In this document: piece after piece, positions 43,764 through 54,649 of the stretch
Layout of the letters: the number at the start of each line of letters is the position of its first letter
Numbering within the stretch: position 1 is the first letter of the stretch
Assembly (NCBI RefSeq): GCF_003473485.1
Contig: NC_053044.1
Coordinates: 50,632,091 to 50,696,090, forward strand
DNA: 64,000 nt
Reading direction: 5' to 3'
From: Medicago truncatula
Taxonomy: Eukaryota; Streptophyta; Magnoliopsida; Fabales; Fabaceae
Notes under the pieces: model-generated
The model's database searches: none
What the model saw: the letters and a program-made list of their open reading frames with translations, nothing else
Told to the model about the DNA's origin: nothing
Program-made: the position numbers and the translations under genes

Positions 43764-44724
43764 GTAACTTCTACTAATAACAAGACCTTAGGCACGGAAT
43801 CCATTTGTAGTGTTACTTAGTTTTAGAGAAAGGAATAAGTAACTAACTGACCAATTGAGCCCACTCTATGAAAACTAGTGTTACATAATTTATTTTCTAT
43901 TGAAGATATCTATCCCAGTTGAGTTTATGTCCAAAGTTTAATTTCAGTTGTCACTTAGGCCTTGTTCACCTTGTAACTTGCATTGTTGCAATCAAATTCC
44001 CCACCTCCCAAAAATATCGATGTAATTATTAGAAAATGCTAAAATTGGAGTTGGAACTATAGAAAAAGACATTATATATTCGTCTAAAAGTCTCTAACCG
44101 TTGATCTAATACCAAAAAAATGTTTACCACTCACGAAGGAAATTGGGATCCCCTTACGACAAATATTGTCCGATTTCGAAATTTTTGGCTTTTGCAGAAC
44201 CAATGAAACTCCAAATTCATGTGTGTCGTTCACCTATTGGGTTAAAGCAAGTGCCAGAAAGGATAGGCACATTTATTACAACTATAACACCTCTGCGTCT
44301 GTCTCTTTGTCTTTATTCGGAAAAGACACCAATTACTCTTTCCACCCCCTTTCGGCAACAAACCTCCACAATAACCCACATTTCTTATTCTACACAATGA
44401 TATGATATCCTTTTTCTTACCCAGATAGATTCAATCACATATCCATTTTCCAAACCCCCAAAATAAGTAATTAAAATCTCAAGATAAAGATCTCATTCAT
44501 ATTTCAATTTCAACTTAAATTTATCATATAGTAGTACGTGAATAAAAATAAAAATACAACAATTATTTTCACCCTAATTTACACACAACAAGCTTAGACA
44601 CATGCTAATTGCCAGAATTAAAAACCAGATCTGGTAACTATAATTCATAAATCATAATAAGACAATAAATAGCACACAAACCAAACCAAACACAAAGGAA
44701 TAGAAGATTGAATTCATAAGAATT
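43764..44724. other. Intergenic; 3' flank of GID2
   Basis: Frames at 44143-44405 overlap each other in different phases and have no recognisable domain. The 44410-44724 stretch is probably the 3' UTR of the F-box gene. Confidence 0.4.
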
Positions 44725-45249
44725 TCATAGGTTTCTGTTGTTGAAATTCATCTTCTCGTAATAACGAATAGAGAGAAGTGAAAGTGAGAGATGAACCTCG
44801 TCTTTCCCCAAACGAGGTAAAGGCTTAGACTTTATCACTTGAGGTATTGGACCCCATGAAGACGAAGAAGAACATGATGACGATGATGATGTTTGAGGCT
44901 TTGAAAGAGGTAAAAGATAAAGTGAATGAAGACGACGAAATCCACCAAGAGCAAGAACAACAGATCGTAGTTGTTGTTCACCACAGCCAGTGTTAGCCCA
45001 CTGTTTTGTACAGATCAGCTCCCAAAGTCTCTCATCTTGTGCTGTTTTGTGCCATTGTTTGTTCACACAACTCGACATCGCTAAAGTCCTTGCGTCAACG
45101 TGTTTCAGAACTTCAAACAACATATTCTCATCAAAACTCGCTAGCCCGCGATTCTTTTCACAAACCCCATCAATTTTTTCACTTTCTTCTTCCTTCACCC
45201 TCTTCATTTTTCTGTCTTCATTCGCTTCTGATGAAAGTGAACGCTTCAT
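44725..45249 (-). CDS. GID2: F-box protein GID2/SLEEPY1 (gibberellin signalling)
   Basis: 174 aa, intronless, ATG at 45249. The F-box (about 36-84) reads DENMLFEVLKHVDARTLAMS and DERLWELICTKQW. It is followed by the GGF region (RSVVLALGGFRRLHSLYL, about 95-115) and the LSL region near the end (LSLSLLSIRYYEKM). Both C-terminal blocks are diagnostic of GID2/SLY1, the SCF subunit that recruits DELLA proteins for ubiquitination after gibberellin binding by GID1. The N-terminus is basic and acidic, with a likely nuclear signal (RKMKRVKEEE). A serine-rich insert (residues 120-131, mostly Ser) separates the GGF and LSL parts and is longer than in Arabidopsis SLY1. Expected location: nucleus. Confidence 0.95.
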   Translation of the reverse strand: MKRSLSSEANEDRKMKRVKEEESEKIDGVCEKNRGLASFDENMLFEVLKHVDARTLAMSSCVNKQWHKTAQDERLWELICTKQWANTGCGEQQLRSVVLALGGFRRLHSLYLLPLSKPQTSSSSSCSSSSSWGPIPQVIKSKPLPRLGKDEVHLSLSLLSIRYYEKMNFNNRNL

Positions 45250-45802
45250 TTCAACGCTGATTAAGAATTGAATTGCAGAATCGATGGCCCTTTTGGATTG
45301 CCTTTCTTGTGAAGCAAAAAAGTTGGAGTTTTGGTGAAGGGAGAAGAAGATAGTTGAAGGGGGTGTGAAAAGAACAAAGAGGTATTGTTCTGAATAATGA
45401 TAAGAAAGAAAAGGAATGGTTAATTAATAAAGAAAAGGTTGAGGGAGATAACGGTAACGGAAATAGGTCAGTAGTGAAGAAAATGGGAGAGATAAAAGAG
45501 GAAAGGATAGAGAATGGGGCAGGTGAAGTAAAGGTTAAGGTTAGGGGGGTGCACCTGTTTTTGATGATTTACGAAGACGACAAAGAGTGAAATAAATGCG
45601 TTTCGATTCTTTTTTTTCCCTTTGATTGACGATTTTGTCCTTATCCTTCTGGCATTGTGTTTCTTGTTTTTATTCGCATTCTTTTTCCACTCTTTACTTG
45701 CTACCGGGAAATGAGAATTGGTCGGTAATTCATTCACCAAGTGCTTCTTGTCTTTATTCCACTCTCAAACAATTCCTTCTTCAATGGACTAACAATAAAT
45801 AA
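45250..45802. other. 5' flank of GID2
   Basis: Presumed 5' UTR and promoter of the F-box gene; GA-rich on the plus strand (CT-rich as read in the gene's direction), which is common in plant leaders. No clear TATA. Confidence 0.4.
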
Positions 45803-46069
45803 ATCATCATTTAACCTCTAAATTATCATACTCTCTTCAATTTAATCCTTAAATTATTAAAATATATTAAATAATCTTAAAACTATAGAGAAACCATCAA
45901 TTTAATTTTTAAAGCATATGAAAATCGTCAATATAATCTCTAATATCTTAATATCATGAACTAAATTTGTAGATTTTATATAATTTGAAGAATATTGAAT
46001 ACTAATTTATAATTTAGAGACTAAATTAATGAGGTTGATGATTCAATGACGAAATTGATAGTCTTTTTT
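45803..46069. mobile_element. MITE-like inverted repeat, degenerate
   Basis: The left part (AATCATCATTTAACCTCTAA, TTCAATTTAATCCTTAAATTATTAA) mirrors the right (AATTTAGAGACTAAATTAATG, GGTTGATGATT). Same general type as 55688-55963. Confidence 0.5.
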
Positions 46070-46449
46070 TTGTTGGTAGTAGACGATATTGATAGTTTAT
46101 TCTACTAACAATGCTATTCGTATTACTAACAATTGCCCCCAAAAAAATGAAAATAATTTATTTGTGAATAATCCTATCGTATTTACGCAAAATTTTTATT
46201 AAGAAAAATCAAGACCCAAAAAAATAAAAGAAATATCAAGCAATCAAACGACGGACATAGATATCACATAAGATTAGTTGCTAAAAAATTTAGTGACTAA
46301 ATTGAGTTGGACACGGCTCACAAATACATGTTACTAGTGTTTAAGAAACACAAAGCTAACTAACGCGTTAGCGCACTAGTTGGCTTCCCAATAAGAATAT
46401 TTCACTGCTACCTCTCAATCTATCTCTAAAAGGTGATAAATCTTCTTAA

Positions 46450-46700
46450 CCAAAGATCGTCTCACAAAACTTTTGTGTATAACTGGTAAGAACATCATCA
46501 ACCACTGCTAACGAATCCACGTTAAGTTCGATAACTTGAAACCCCGACCTTCCAGCATACCTTAGAACTTCATACACTCTACACAACTTTGCCTTGTACG
46601 CATTCCCAACACTCTTAGAAAAACCGTATAGCCACTCACCATCAATCCCTCTGATGATATCACCCCAACCTACTATCTCAATATCTTTACAAGAACCAAC
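46450..46700 (-). mobile_element. LINE RNase H domain relic, long open frame
   Basis: The minus strand reads VGWGDIIRGIDGEWLYGFSK, SVGNAYKAKLCRVYEVLRYA and GRSGFQVIELNVDSLAVVDD with no stop over about 75 codons. This is the RVT_3 RNase H fold ('GxIRxxxGxWxxGFxxxxG...ELxxVxExLxxAxxxGxxxxxLxxDS'), with the acidic residues E and D present. It is a fragment: no catalytic first half or start codon is seen. Confidence 0.7.
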
Positions 46701-46859
46701 CGTATTTATGCATTTTTAACTCACACAAGTTTAAAGCTTTAATAATTTTGGATGCTTTTTTTTCCATGTAATTTGAGCCTAGGTTTTTTCTTTTTTTGAG
46801 AATACGAGCATGTGAATATATTAGTCTTTTTAATGTTAGACATTTTATTAGAACAACAA

Positions 46860-47235
46860 CTTTATTTTGGATACTAATATCAATCTTGAGCTTCGTGCTA
46901 TTTTGTATGGGTTTAAGATCATTTGTGATTTTGGTTTTAGTGATATCATTTGTGGGTCAGATTTACAAACGACATTAATGTTTATCAAGAATAAGGTTCT
47001 ACCTACTCATCCTATGCTCATCTTATTGATACTAATCGTTATTTTATGCCGAGAGATTGAAATGTTGTGTTGAGTCATAATCATGCCTTGCATGAAGGGA
47101 TCTCTTTTGTAGATTGACTTGTTAAATTGGATGCTTTGTTTTCTCATGATCTCAAGATCATCTATTGTCCATTTTCTCTACCAAGTTATTGTTTAGTTGA
47201 TCCTCGAGGAACTCGGCTCCTCTGTTTGTAGTTTT
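46860..47235 (+). mobile_element. LINE RNase H domain relic, opposite orientation
   Basis: The plus strand reads NINLELRAILYGFKIICDFG and FSDIICGSDLQTTLMFIKNK, then after a frameshift NVVLSHNHALHEGISFVD and LVKLDALFSHDLKIIYCPFS. This is the second half of an RVT_3 domain and the LINE C-terminus. It lies 160 bp from, and opposite to, the other RNase H relic, so two LINE fragments are juxtaposed. Confidence 0.65.
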
Positions 47236-48916
47236 TTTTTTCATTCTTGTTGTTTTTTTACATTGATAAAAGAAAACGAGAAAAAAATAAACAAAGGATA
47301 AATTTGGAGAGGGGAAATTATTTGCGATCCTATCATTATGTTCGAAATTCTAAACTTGTTACTTAAACCAAATATCTTTGAAATTAATTGAACTGGGAAT
47401 TCTAGAATAAATTTGGGTAGTTGCGTCAAGTTGGATCATATGATCAGTCGGGTCGACTTGGTCCTATGCACACCTATTCTGTTTTTTTTTTATTTATTTA
47501 TTTCATAACATTTTTTAGATTGAACATATCACCAAAAGATATCATTTTAGGTAATAGATTTTACTATAGAGACACGACAAAGTAATAAGTTTGACGCAAA
47601 ATATAATATATGCAATAGTAAAAAAGAAAAAAAAAACTACATTAAACAAATAAGTAGTATTAAAAGAACAACAAATACTAATAAAAAAATAATTAGTATT
47701 AAAATACATATATGTGGTTTCGTTCTATTTTAAAAAATCAATCTAAAATACGATTTGATCCGAGCGATTTTACAAAAGGACGTCCAATACATTCAAAATA
47801 TTTATTTTTATGAGATTTTTGGTTTTTTTTAGTTGATTTGCTATTTTAATTTAAATTGGTCTTTATTTGAACACCATAAAAATGAGTACCTTGGTTTGCA
47901 TTCCTATGAAAATGACAACAACAAATAAGAAGGAAGTTGGCGATGAATTACCTGCCAATCATCAACAATAAAACTCATGTAATTGTTGATCATTTGAGTG
48001 AGAAAATCAATCTGGAATAGTCATGTTGGACTAGTATATCAACAACAGATCAAGAGAGAATTCATATGCATCTTTAGAGGTTTTTTTTTTAACAAAGAGG
48101 GGCAAACCCCAAACACGAAAGTCAAAACCAAGGAAGGAAAACTAAAAATCTCTAAAAATACAACAAAGTCTCCTCTATCAATCAACATGGCTATGGAGGC
48201 AAACTTGATTTACACATTTAGCCGTAAACATTTTATCAAATCCTAAAGATACCCTCATTAAGTGTCGCATCGAATAAGATTATTTTCATGGAAGTAATCA
48301 AAGAAACCAATCGAACGGGTGCTGTTTCTTTAACATTATACTAATATATAATTTATTTATTTTTATGATTGAAGTGACAAACATCACTTAAAACTTACAC
48401 ATACAATTGTGAAGTCATCGTTTTGAAAACTAGAAAGAAGATGTCAAGCCTATTCAAAGAAAAAAAAATGTATTTTTAGAAAAGAGAAAACTTGATAACA
48501 TTTTCACTAAATTAGTCAATTAATTTCATTGTAAAACTCTACATTAGCCCTGATAAATTATGTTGGTTCTATATGTCAACAAATTCTTACGTAAATTATC
48601 TTGGTTCTATATGTCAACAATTTCAAACAAGGATTGTCCAACTTTGATCTCTACATTTCTCCACATCCCTCGTACATTTTCTCCATTATACAGGACATTT
48701 TTTCTCCAATTTTAACTCAATTTTGCCTAAACGTTACCATAACTTTTGCATCCCAAAGCAGACAATCCAAATATCCCTCAATTTCGGGTATAAGCTAGAC
48801 TTTAAAGAAGGGAAATGAGAGACAACGAAACAGTATAATTAGACATTTTTCTTCTTGGTTATTCACAAGAAACTCCCGTGAATTTATACACTAATTCTCT
48901 CATCGGTGTACTTTTA
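47236..48916. other. Intergenic, little assigned
   Basis: No gene. CTTGGTTCTATATGTCAACAA-like words occur twice (48564 and 48600). Otherwise unassigned. Confidence 0.4.
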
Positions 48917-49069
48917 TTTTTGGGATGCGGTTATGGTGCATAAACAAATCCTTATGCACCCTGCATAAATCCTACATCTAATGGTTTTAGAGTACAACTC
49001 ACAGAAACCATTTCTGGATTTATGCAGGGTACATAAGGATTTCCTTATGCACCATAACTGCGCCCAAAA
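48917..49069. mobile_element. Fold-back MITE
   Basis: Arms TTTTTGGGATGCGGTTATGGTGCATAA and TTATGCACCATAACTGCGCCCAAAA are inverted; both continue AAATCCTTATG and CAGGGTGCATAAATCC. Hairpin of about 150 bp, non-coding. Confidence 0.75.
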
Positions 49070-49305
49070 CTTGCTTCATTACACATCAAAATAAAATAGA
49101 AAACTTGTAGCATTATTTGTGAATCTATGATAGTAATGAAGAAATGAAAATTCTCTTTAACGGAATAGAAATCTTTCAGGAAGCAGTCAAGTAGCAATTG
49201 AGGCACACTCTTAGTTGTTTCCTCATTTCAACGGGCCTTGCAATTGTGGCCTCTTGGATTGGGCTAGGCCCAATGTTACTTTGTGGCTAGCTCTCTTTAG
49301 CAAAT

Positions 49306-49471
49306 GAGTGTTTCTCTTTAAGCCTCCAATATCTCTAAGACCCTCTAAATAAACATCTGGTAGTTATCTATTAAATGTACGTTTTTATTTATGAAACATA
49401 CATCTAATAGATAATTATCGGATGTGTATTTAAGAGGCCTTAGAGATATGAGGGGATAAAGAGAAACATTC
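49306..49471. mobile_element. MITE with 9-bp target duplication
   Basis: Terminal inverted repeats GAGTGTTTCTCTTTAAGCCTC and GAGGGGATAAAGAGAAACATTC match at most positions, and the arms pair throughout (ATATCTCTAAG/CTTAGAGATAT, TTATCTATTA/TAATAGATAA). The direct repeat TTAGCAAAT lies at 49297-49305 and 49472-49480. Mutator-type by duplication length. Confidence 0.85.
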
Positions 49472-49480
49472 TTAGCAAAT

Positions 49481-50071
49481 TGGCCCATGTCTGCTACAAA
49501 TAGAGGAAAACACAAATTAAGGATCAAGTTGTTTTGTAAAGACATTTTCTATATTCATATTTCTGTAAAATTATGTTTGCTTTATTCGGTAACAAGGAAA
49601 AAACACTTAAAATTAGTAATTGTCTTGTATTTTTAAGACAATAAAAAATGTTATAAGAACTATTTCATTATTTTTTAAATGCATTATAAATTACTAGTAT
49701 TTTATACTTTATTCATCACAATGACTTGCTTTAAAAGTCTTCTCTTTTTAAAAGTCTTCTCTATTAAGTGAGTTATGCTCACATGGATAAATTGTATGTT
49801 GTTTTATACTATAAATTGTGAAAATCTTCCCAAACATACAATTTACTAGTATGTTAAAAAAAAAAAAAAAAAATGGCTGCTAAGGATGACAAATGTGAAA
49901 CAGTATACAGTTCATAAACAGCCTAGCTCCTTTAAAGAAAATGATCAGCATAACTACTCAGCTAATTAACGACCAACTGCATAAAGCTCAAGAAGATATA
50001 AGATGAAAAAATGAAATAGATTGATTAATTATTATATGATGTATATGATCTGAATTGCGAAAACCTATTAA
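49481..50071. other. 3' flank of the first PIP-like gene
   Basis: A/T-rich; presumed 3' UTR and terminator region. An A-run occurs at 49856-49873. No other feature. Confidence 0.4.
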
Positions 50072-50263
50072 CTATGAAATTAGACTGTGACCCCTTCCTC
50101 TTCGACTTGGACCAGAGTATGCTTGAGCCATGATGAAGTGATTGAAGGAGAAGGAAGTAGCAGGTGAATGCCTCGAACCCTCTACACACCATGATGACAA
50201 GCAAAATAAGATCATCAGCACCAAAATAAGAACATGTTGCTGTGTGAACAATATACATTTCAT
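50072..50263 (-). CDS. PIP-like secreted signalling peptide precursor
   Basis: 63 aa, ATG at 50263. Signal peptide (about 1-25, hydrophobic VLILVLMILFCLSS), a short spacer, and the C-terminal motif SGPSRRGRGH (residues 50-59). This is the conserved core of the PAMP-induced peptide (PIP/PIPL) family (SGPSxxGxGH). PIP1 and PIP2 in Arabidopsis amplify immunity through the receptor RLK7. Unlike the usual form, four residues (SLIS) follow the His, so the peptide would need trimming or be atypical. A divergent sister gene lies 3.2 kb away. I have no expression evidence. Confidence 0.8.
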   Translation of the reverse strand: MKCILFTQQHVLILVLMILFCLSSWCVEGSRHSPATSFSFNHFIMAQAYSGPSRRGRGHSLIS

Positions 50264-50351
50264 CTCTATATCGATTTTGCTTGTTCTTTACACAAGGTAG
50301 CTATGACTAAGTTTGTGTTTTCTAGTTCAGTTCCTTGAGGTTTGATACACA

Positions 50352-50354
<3 letters not shown>

Positions 50355-50408
<54 letters not shown>
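50355..50408. repeat. (TA)n microsatellite
   Basis: 27 dinucleotide units, about 92 bp upstream of the first PIP-like start codon. Confidence 0.95.
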
Positions 50409-50410
<2 letters not shown>

Positions 50411-53367
50411 AGCATATGGTACGGTTTTCAAACGCAAATCTGCTTTTAGGAATTAATTCTTTTATTGGTGTTGAATTGTCCTATCTTGTTGGGCTGAAAA
50501 ATGAGACTATAACATATACATGCCACATATAAGTCATCATAGCGTCTGGATGACCTAATATTTCATTATCTCTTACATTTTTTTTTTTGTAGATAATAAT
50601 ATTAATAATATTTTTTTTAGGGAGATAATAGTGATCAATTAAGAGATTTTGTCATTCAGATTAGGTATATGACTTCAGCTAGTTTGTAATCTCCCAATTA
50701 TATGGCTTCCCCGCTAATCCAATTTGATCAAATTAATATTTGGTTCAATATTAAAATATCATCAATATGGAATAATTGAAAAGATTTTTCTAATATTATT
50801 TAATTTTAGTACTTCTCCAATGTGGTTTTTGTTAGTGTGTGAACCAGAATGTTATATATCATAAGACAAAACTTAAATAATTTAAGACAAAAGAATGTAC
50901 AGAACAATCACTTATTTCGAATTCAGAATCGAATTATGAAACTATCGAGATTTTAATTTATTGAGGAACTGAATGGTTAAAAAGCAATTTAAATATAACG
51001 TATTTTCTTGTACTCCTGATTAACTAATTTTTTTTCCCTTTCAATATTTTTTTTTGTTAGTTAATCAGAAGTACAAGAATCATATATTGTGTTGACATTT
51101 CATCACATTAATACTTTTGATGGCATTTTCATACCAAAAAAAAAGTAACAATTTCCATTGAAAAAAAAAACCTTTGATGGCAGCCTTTTGTCAACCTCAT
51201 GCTTCACAAGGGCATAAATTAATTAATAAATTACCATAGACAGCATGGAAAACAATATGTTTTGTTATAATGCTGGATGCTGGTTCACGTGGCTTTATAA
51301 ACCCACAAGACAAGATTGGTATAAACAATAGGATACACAAGTTTTTTTTAAGCCTATACGTATTTTTTAATTATGACTTAATAAGGAAAAAATACATAAT
51401 ATATGATTAGTCTCCTGTATTTTTCATAAATCGATAATTAGATCCATGAACTATATCTTTTTCAATCGAACCTGTAGACTCACTTTTTTTTTTTTTTTTT
51501 TTGAAAGAAATCGAACCTCTAAACTCTTAAAGAATTTATAACTAGGTACTCACTCTTTCAAATAATTTATATTTGGGTTCCTGATAAATTTCTTTGCTCA
51601 ATTATAAATTATTTAAAAATTTAGGGAATCAATTATAAACTTTTTTGTTTAAGCACACAATCAAATTTCCAGTTATAAACTTTTTAGTTGTGAGGTTTGT
51701 TTAAAAGTCTCCAAATAGTTCTTTGAGAGTAATTAAACAAAATGATACCTATTAAAGTTATCGTGCAATCTTCATAAAATAAATAAAAGAATAAATAAAG
51801 TAATCATGCACTCTTTGCCTAAAAAACTTGTGATATCTTCTTAATTGTGATGGCTTCATAGTATTTTTTTTTTTTTTAGAAGTTAAAATGAAATTAAAAT
51901 AAACAATTACCATCTCAACATAAAACGTACATAGAATTATAATCAACAAAAGTCATATAGAGGTATCACAAAGCCAAGTTGGCTAATTAAAAATGTTGAA
52001 TTGCTAAGTGGAAATCCCAAGATAAAACTAATAAGAATTTACCCATCGAACGTGCAAATCAAATGATAAATAACTAAATTTAACTTTTAAGTCACCAAAA
52101 CTAAGAATCTACTACCTTATTGTGTCTACTACTGCATATGACCTTTTTTTTTTTTTCTTTCCAACGTGAAAGGCGTGGTAGCTACTGAACTATGATTTTG
52201 GGTGTTTCAAAAGTTGTAATTTCTAAACAATAATCAAATCAATGTTGTATGATCTTATAAGGGTACATGCGGTGCAGTATATATATTCATGTCAATGGTC
52301 TCAAATGATAGTGTTCATACTTCATAATATGATTGATAAAACAAATTGAAGCCCCTTTTAGGTTTTTATATAGCTCATTGTAAAACAATAAGAAAGATTA
52401 GGATTGAGCAACATATCATAGATGACTTAATTTAGTTCTTTCTTCTTCTTTTTCTTGGGTGAAGGGCTTGTCAATTGTCTTGCATAGTTGCATTGGTAAT
52501 TTTTTTATCATGCAAACGTAATAAAATATGTTAATTGGTGTCTTCGATGTTGATACATGACGTTGCAATAGATGTGAACCGTTTGATCTTAAATTGATGG
52601 TCAAGGCCGTTTCAAAGGGTCGAGTTTTAAATTTGAACTGTTTAACCTTAAATAAACGGCCAAGATCCGTACAACTTAAACATGTGTGAAATCCCTACAA
52701 CAATGAATCCCGTTTCTGATCATTCATATTTGCAGTTGTATAAGCGCATGATATATTTCCTCTATGGGCATGTGCCACTGTCCTATGCACCGTCTTAGAC
52801 CTTTAAAAAGGGACCATTTGTTCAATTTCGCTCGCAAAGTAGAAGTTATATTGACCAAATATATAGAATGATCATGACCGCGTAAGCATAACCGATTGCA
52901 AACACAAACATATAGTCAAAAAAAACCGTGTAACAACTTTAATTATGTGTTGAACAACGTGGACATGCAAAAAGCACATCACATATAGATATAATTAAGC
53001 TATGTACTATAGAGAGACTTCACCAACTCCTTTTTGCATTCTTTCGTTGTCAATATCTTTTTGAATTAAATTAATCATATCCTTCTTGAGTCACGACATG
53101 GACTAGTACTCGCTTTTGAATTTGTACATCATAAAGTCAAATTCTAACATTTACATTATTATTAGAACAATTTCAAAGCATGGAAATAAATAGCACAAAC
53201 ACAAAGTGAGAAACCAGCAAAAGGCCGGTATATAACTCCACACGAGTGCCAACACAAATTCTTCAAACGAGATTATTCAAAGAAGCAATTAAAGTCAAAT
53301 CAGATTACAACTTTTAAAGGGCCCACTTTGAAAGCGCTTCACCGTCCTCCTCATAAGAATTTTTTTG
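50409..53367. other. Intergenic between the two divergent PIP-like genes
   Basis: About 3 kb with no further gene. One TTGACC W-box-like word lies at 52851 and TTTGAC cores (seen as GTCAAA) near 53135 and 53294. CAACTTTTAAAGGGCCC and other short words are unassigned. No MITE with clear ends. Confidence 0.4.
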
Positions 53368-53375
53368 TATATAAA
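53368..53375 (+). promoter_or_regulatory. TATA box of the second PIP-like gene
   Basis: TATATAAA, 118 bp upstream of the chosen ATG at 53493. It is followed by a plausible leader of about 85-95 nt. Confidence 0.6.
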
Positions 53376-53492
53376 CCAAACTATAGTGGCTCTTCATTTA
53401 GCTCAAAATAAATACAACTTTTGGAAATAAAAATATATCTCAAACAAGCTAAGGAATATTGTGAAAGGAATTGGAAGGAAAAAAAGTTGGTG

Positions 53493-53720
53493 ATGATGAT
53501 TATGAAGAAAAGTATATTGATTGTGTTTTTTATCATTATGGTTGTGATGTCATCATCACAGTTATGTTTTGTTCAAAGCAGAGTTCTTCAATCCAAGGAG
53601 TTTAGAAAAGATGGAGTGACATCTTTTGTTTCTTCTAACAATTCAAGCAATCGTGGTTCAAAGGAAAGCTTTTCATTCATACTAGCTTCTGGACCAAGCA
53701 AAAAAGGCCCTGGACATTGA
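53493..53720 (+). CDS. PIP-like secreted signalling peptide precursor
   Basis: 75 aa; the start is the first ATG in frame (53493), with Met residues 2 and 4 as alternatives. Signal peptide (about 1-28, IVFFIIMVVMSSS), a variable Ser/Asn-rich middle (residues 44-60), and the C-terminus ASGPSKKGPGH at the very end. This is the SGPSxxGxGH core of PIP/PIPL peptides, ending in the diagnostic GH, so the mature peptide is probably cleaved from the last 11-13 residues (LASGPSKKGPGH). The Pro in the 'GPG' position differs from most PIPs (GRGH). Head-to-head with the gene at 50072-50263. TATA box and AT-rich leader are present. Confidence 0.85.
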   Translation: MMIMKKSILIVFFIIMVVMSSSQLCFVQSRVLQSKEFRKDGVTSFVSSNNSSNRGSKESFSFILASGPSKKGPGH

Positions 53721-54301
53721 GTTATATTCATTCTTTGCCATTTTTTTCTTTTGATTATTATTTTTTACATATGTTTTATCTCTAGACTCTAGGTTATAGA
53801 TATTGAATTCTTCCATGGCCATTTTTCTTCTCCGTGGAATTCTCAGTGTATGTAATTTGTAGATTGTTTAATTATCATAAATATAAATGCACTTGTGGAT
53901 ATAATTATGTTTTAATGTCTTCATCTTTTGAGTATTTAGATGATTATTAGAAATATTTTATTTTAGATTATTAAGGATACCATTGAGTTGATCAATGTAG
54001 ATCATTCAAATCCATTAAGTTATATGCCAAGCGTGATCCAAGCTGCAGGAGTGGTGGTTCGAGTCTAAGATCAAAGAGAAAACTTCGGTATATATAGTAT
54101 TAGATTGAAAGGTTGGGTGTTATCATTGTAACAGTCAATAAAAAAATAAAATTAATTTCGTGAATATGAGAATGTTAACAAAAATAAATAGTGGAAAACA
54201 TAATAAAGTTAAAATTACAACTATTTAAGAGAAAATTTGTGCAGCTTTCATTACATAAAAAATGTCAATTTTTGTTTGATTGTGTAATTCGAGCGTGTAA
54301 T
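53721..54301. other. 3' flank of PIP-like gene
   Basis: A/T-rich, presumed 3' UTR and terminator. Nothing else assigned. Confidence 0.4.
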
Positions 54302-54649
54302 CGTGTATGAGTTTTAAAGTGCGATTGTTTTGGATGGAGATGTGACGTCTCTTTTTATGGTTCTGAAGTATCGTCTCGTTGTTGCTTTCAGCACTGCTTC
54401 GGCCCCACCAACAAATGGTATCGAAGTCATGGTTTGGCTTGGTGAGGGAGCAAGAGTGGGATTGATGAGTTTCAAGTGTGAGGGATTAAATCTCACCTAA
54501 TCCATGAATGGATAAAATGTTGGATTATATAAAAGAGGTCACTCAAATACATAATATTTTAGGTTTTGGATGAAAATGTGACGCTTTCTTCTTGTGATCC
54601 TGGGACATTGATATGTTGTTGCTTTTGGCACTCCTCATACTCACCAACA
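54302..54649 (+). mobile_element. TRIM-like element with two LTR copies
   Basis: The left LTR is truncated (about 54302-54413) and ends CCACCAACA. Two bases later TGGTATCGAAGTC (54416) is a slightly changed initiator-Met primer site. The right LTR (54463-54649, 187 bp) starts TGATGAG, contains the shared words GGTTTTGGATGAAAATGTGACG and ends CACCAACA. Both copies share 'TTTTGGATG.A.ATGTGACG' and 'GTTGTTGCTTT..GCACT'. There is no coding part. This kind is common in Medicago. Confidence 0.7.

Noticed and set aside
44143..44405. Two overlapping 79-85 aa plus ORFs
   Set aside because: They overlap in different frames, have no recognisable domain or splice context, and lie in the 3' flank of GID2.
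44990..45271. Plus-strand Ser/Phe-rich ORFs
   Set aside because: Antisense shadows of the GID2 coding region.
50025..50258. 77-aa ORF overlapping the first PIP-like gene in another frame
   Set aside because: The 63-aa frame has the signal peptide and the SGPS motif; this one has neither.
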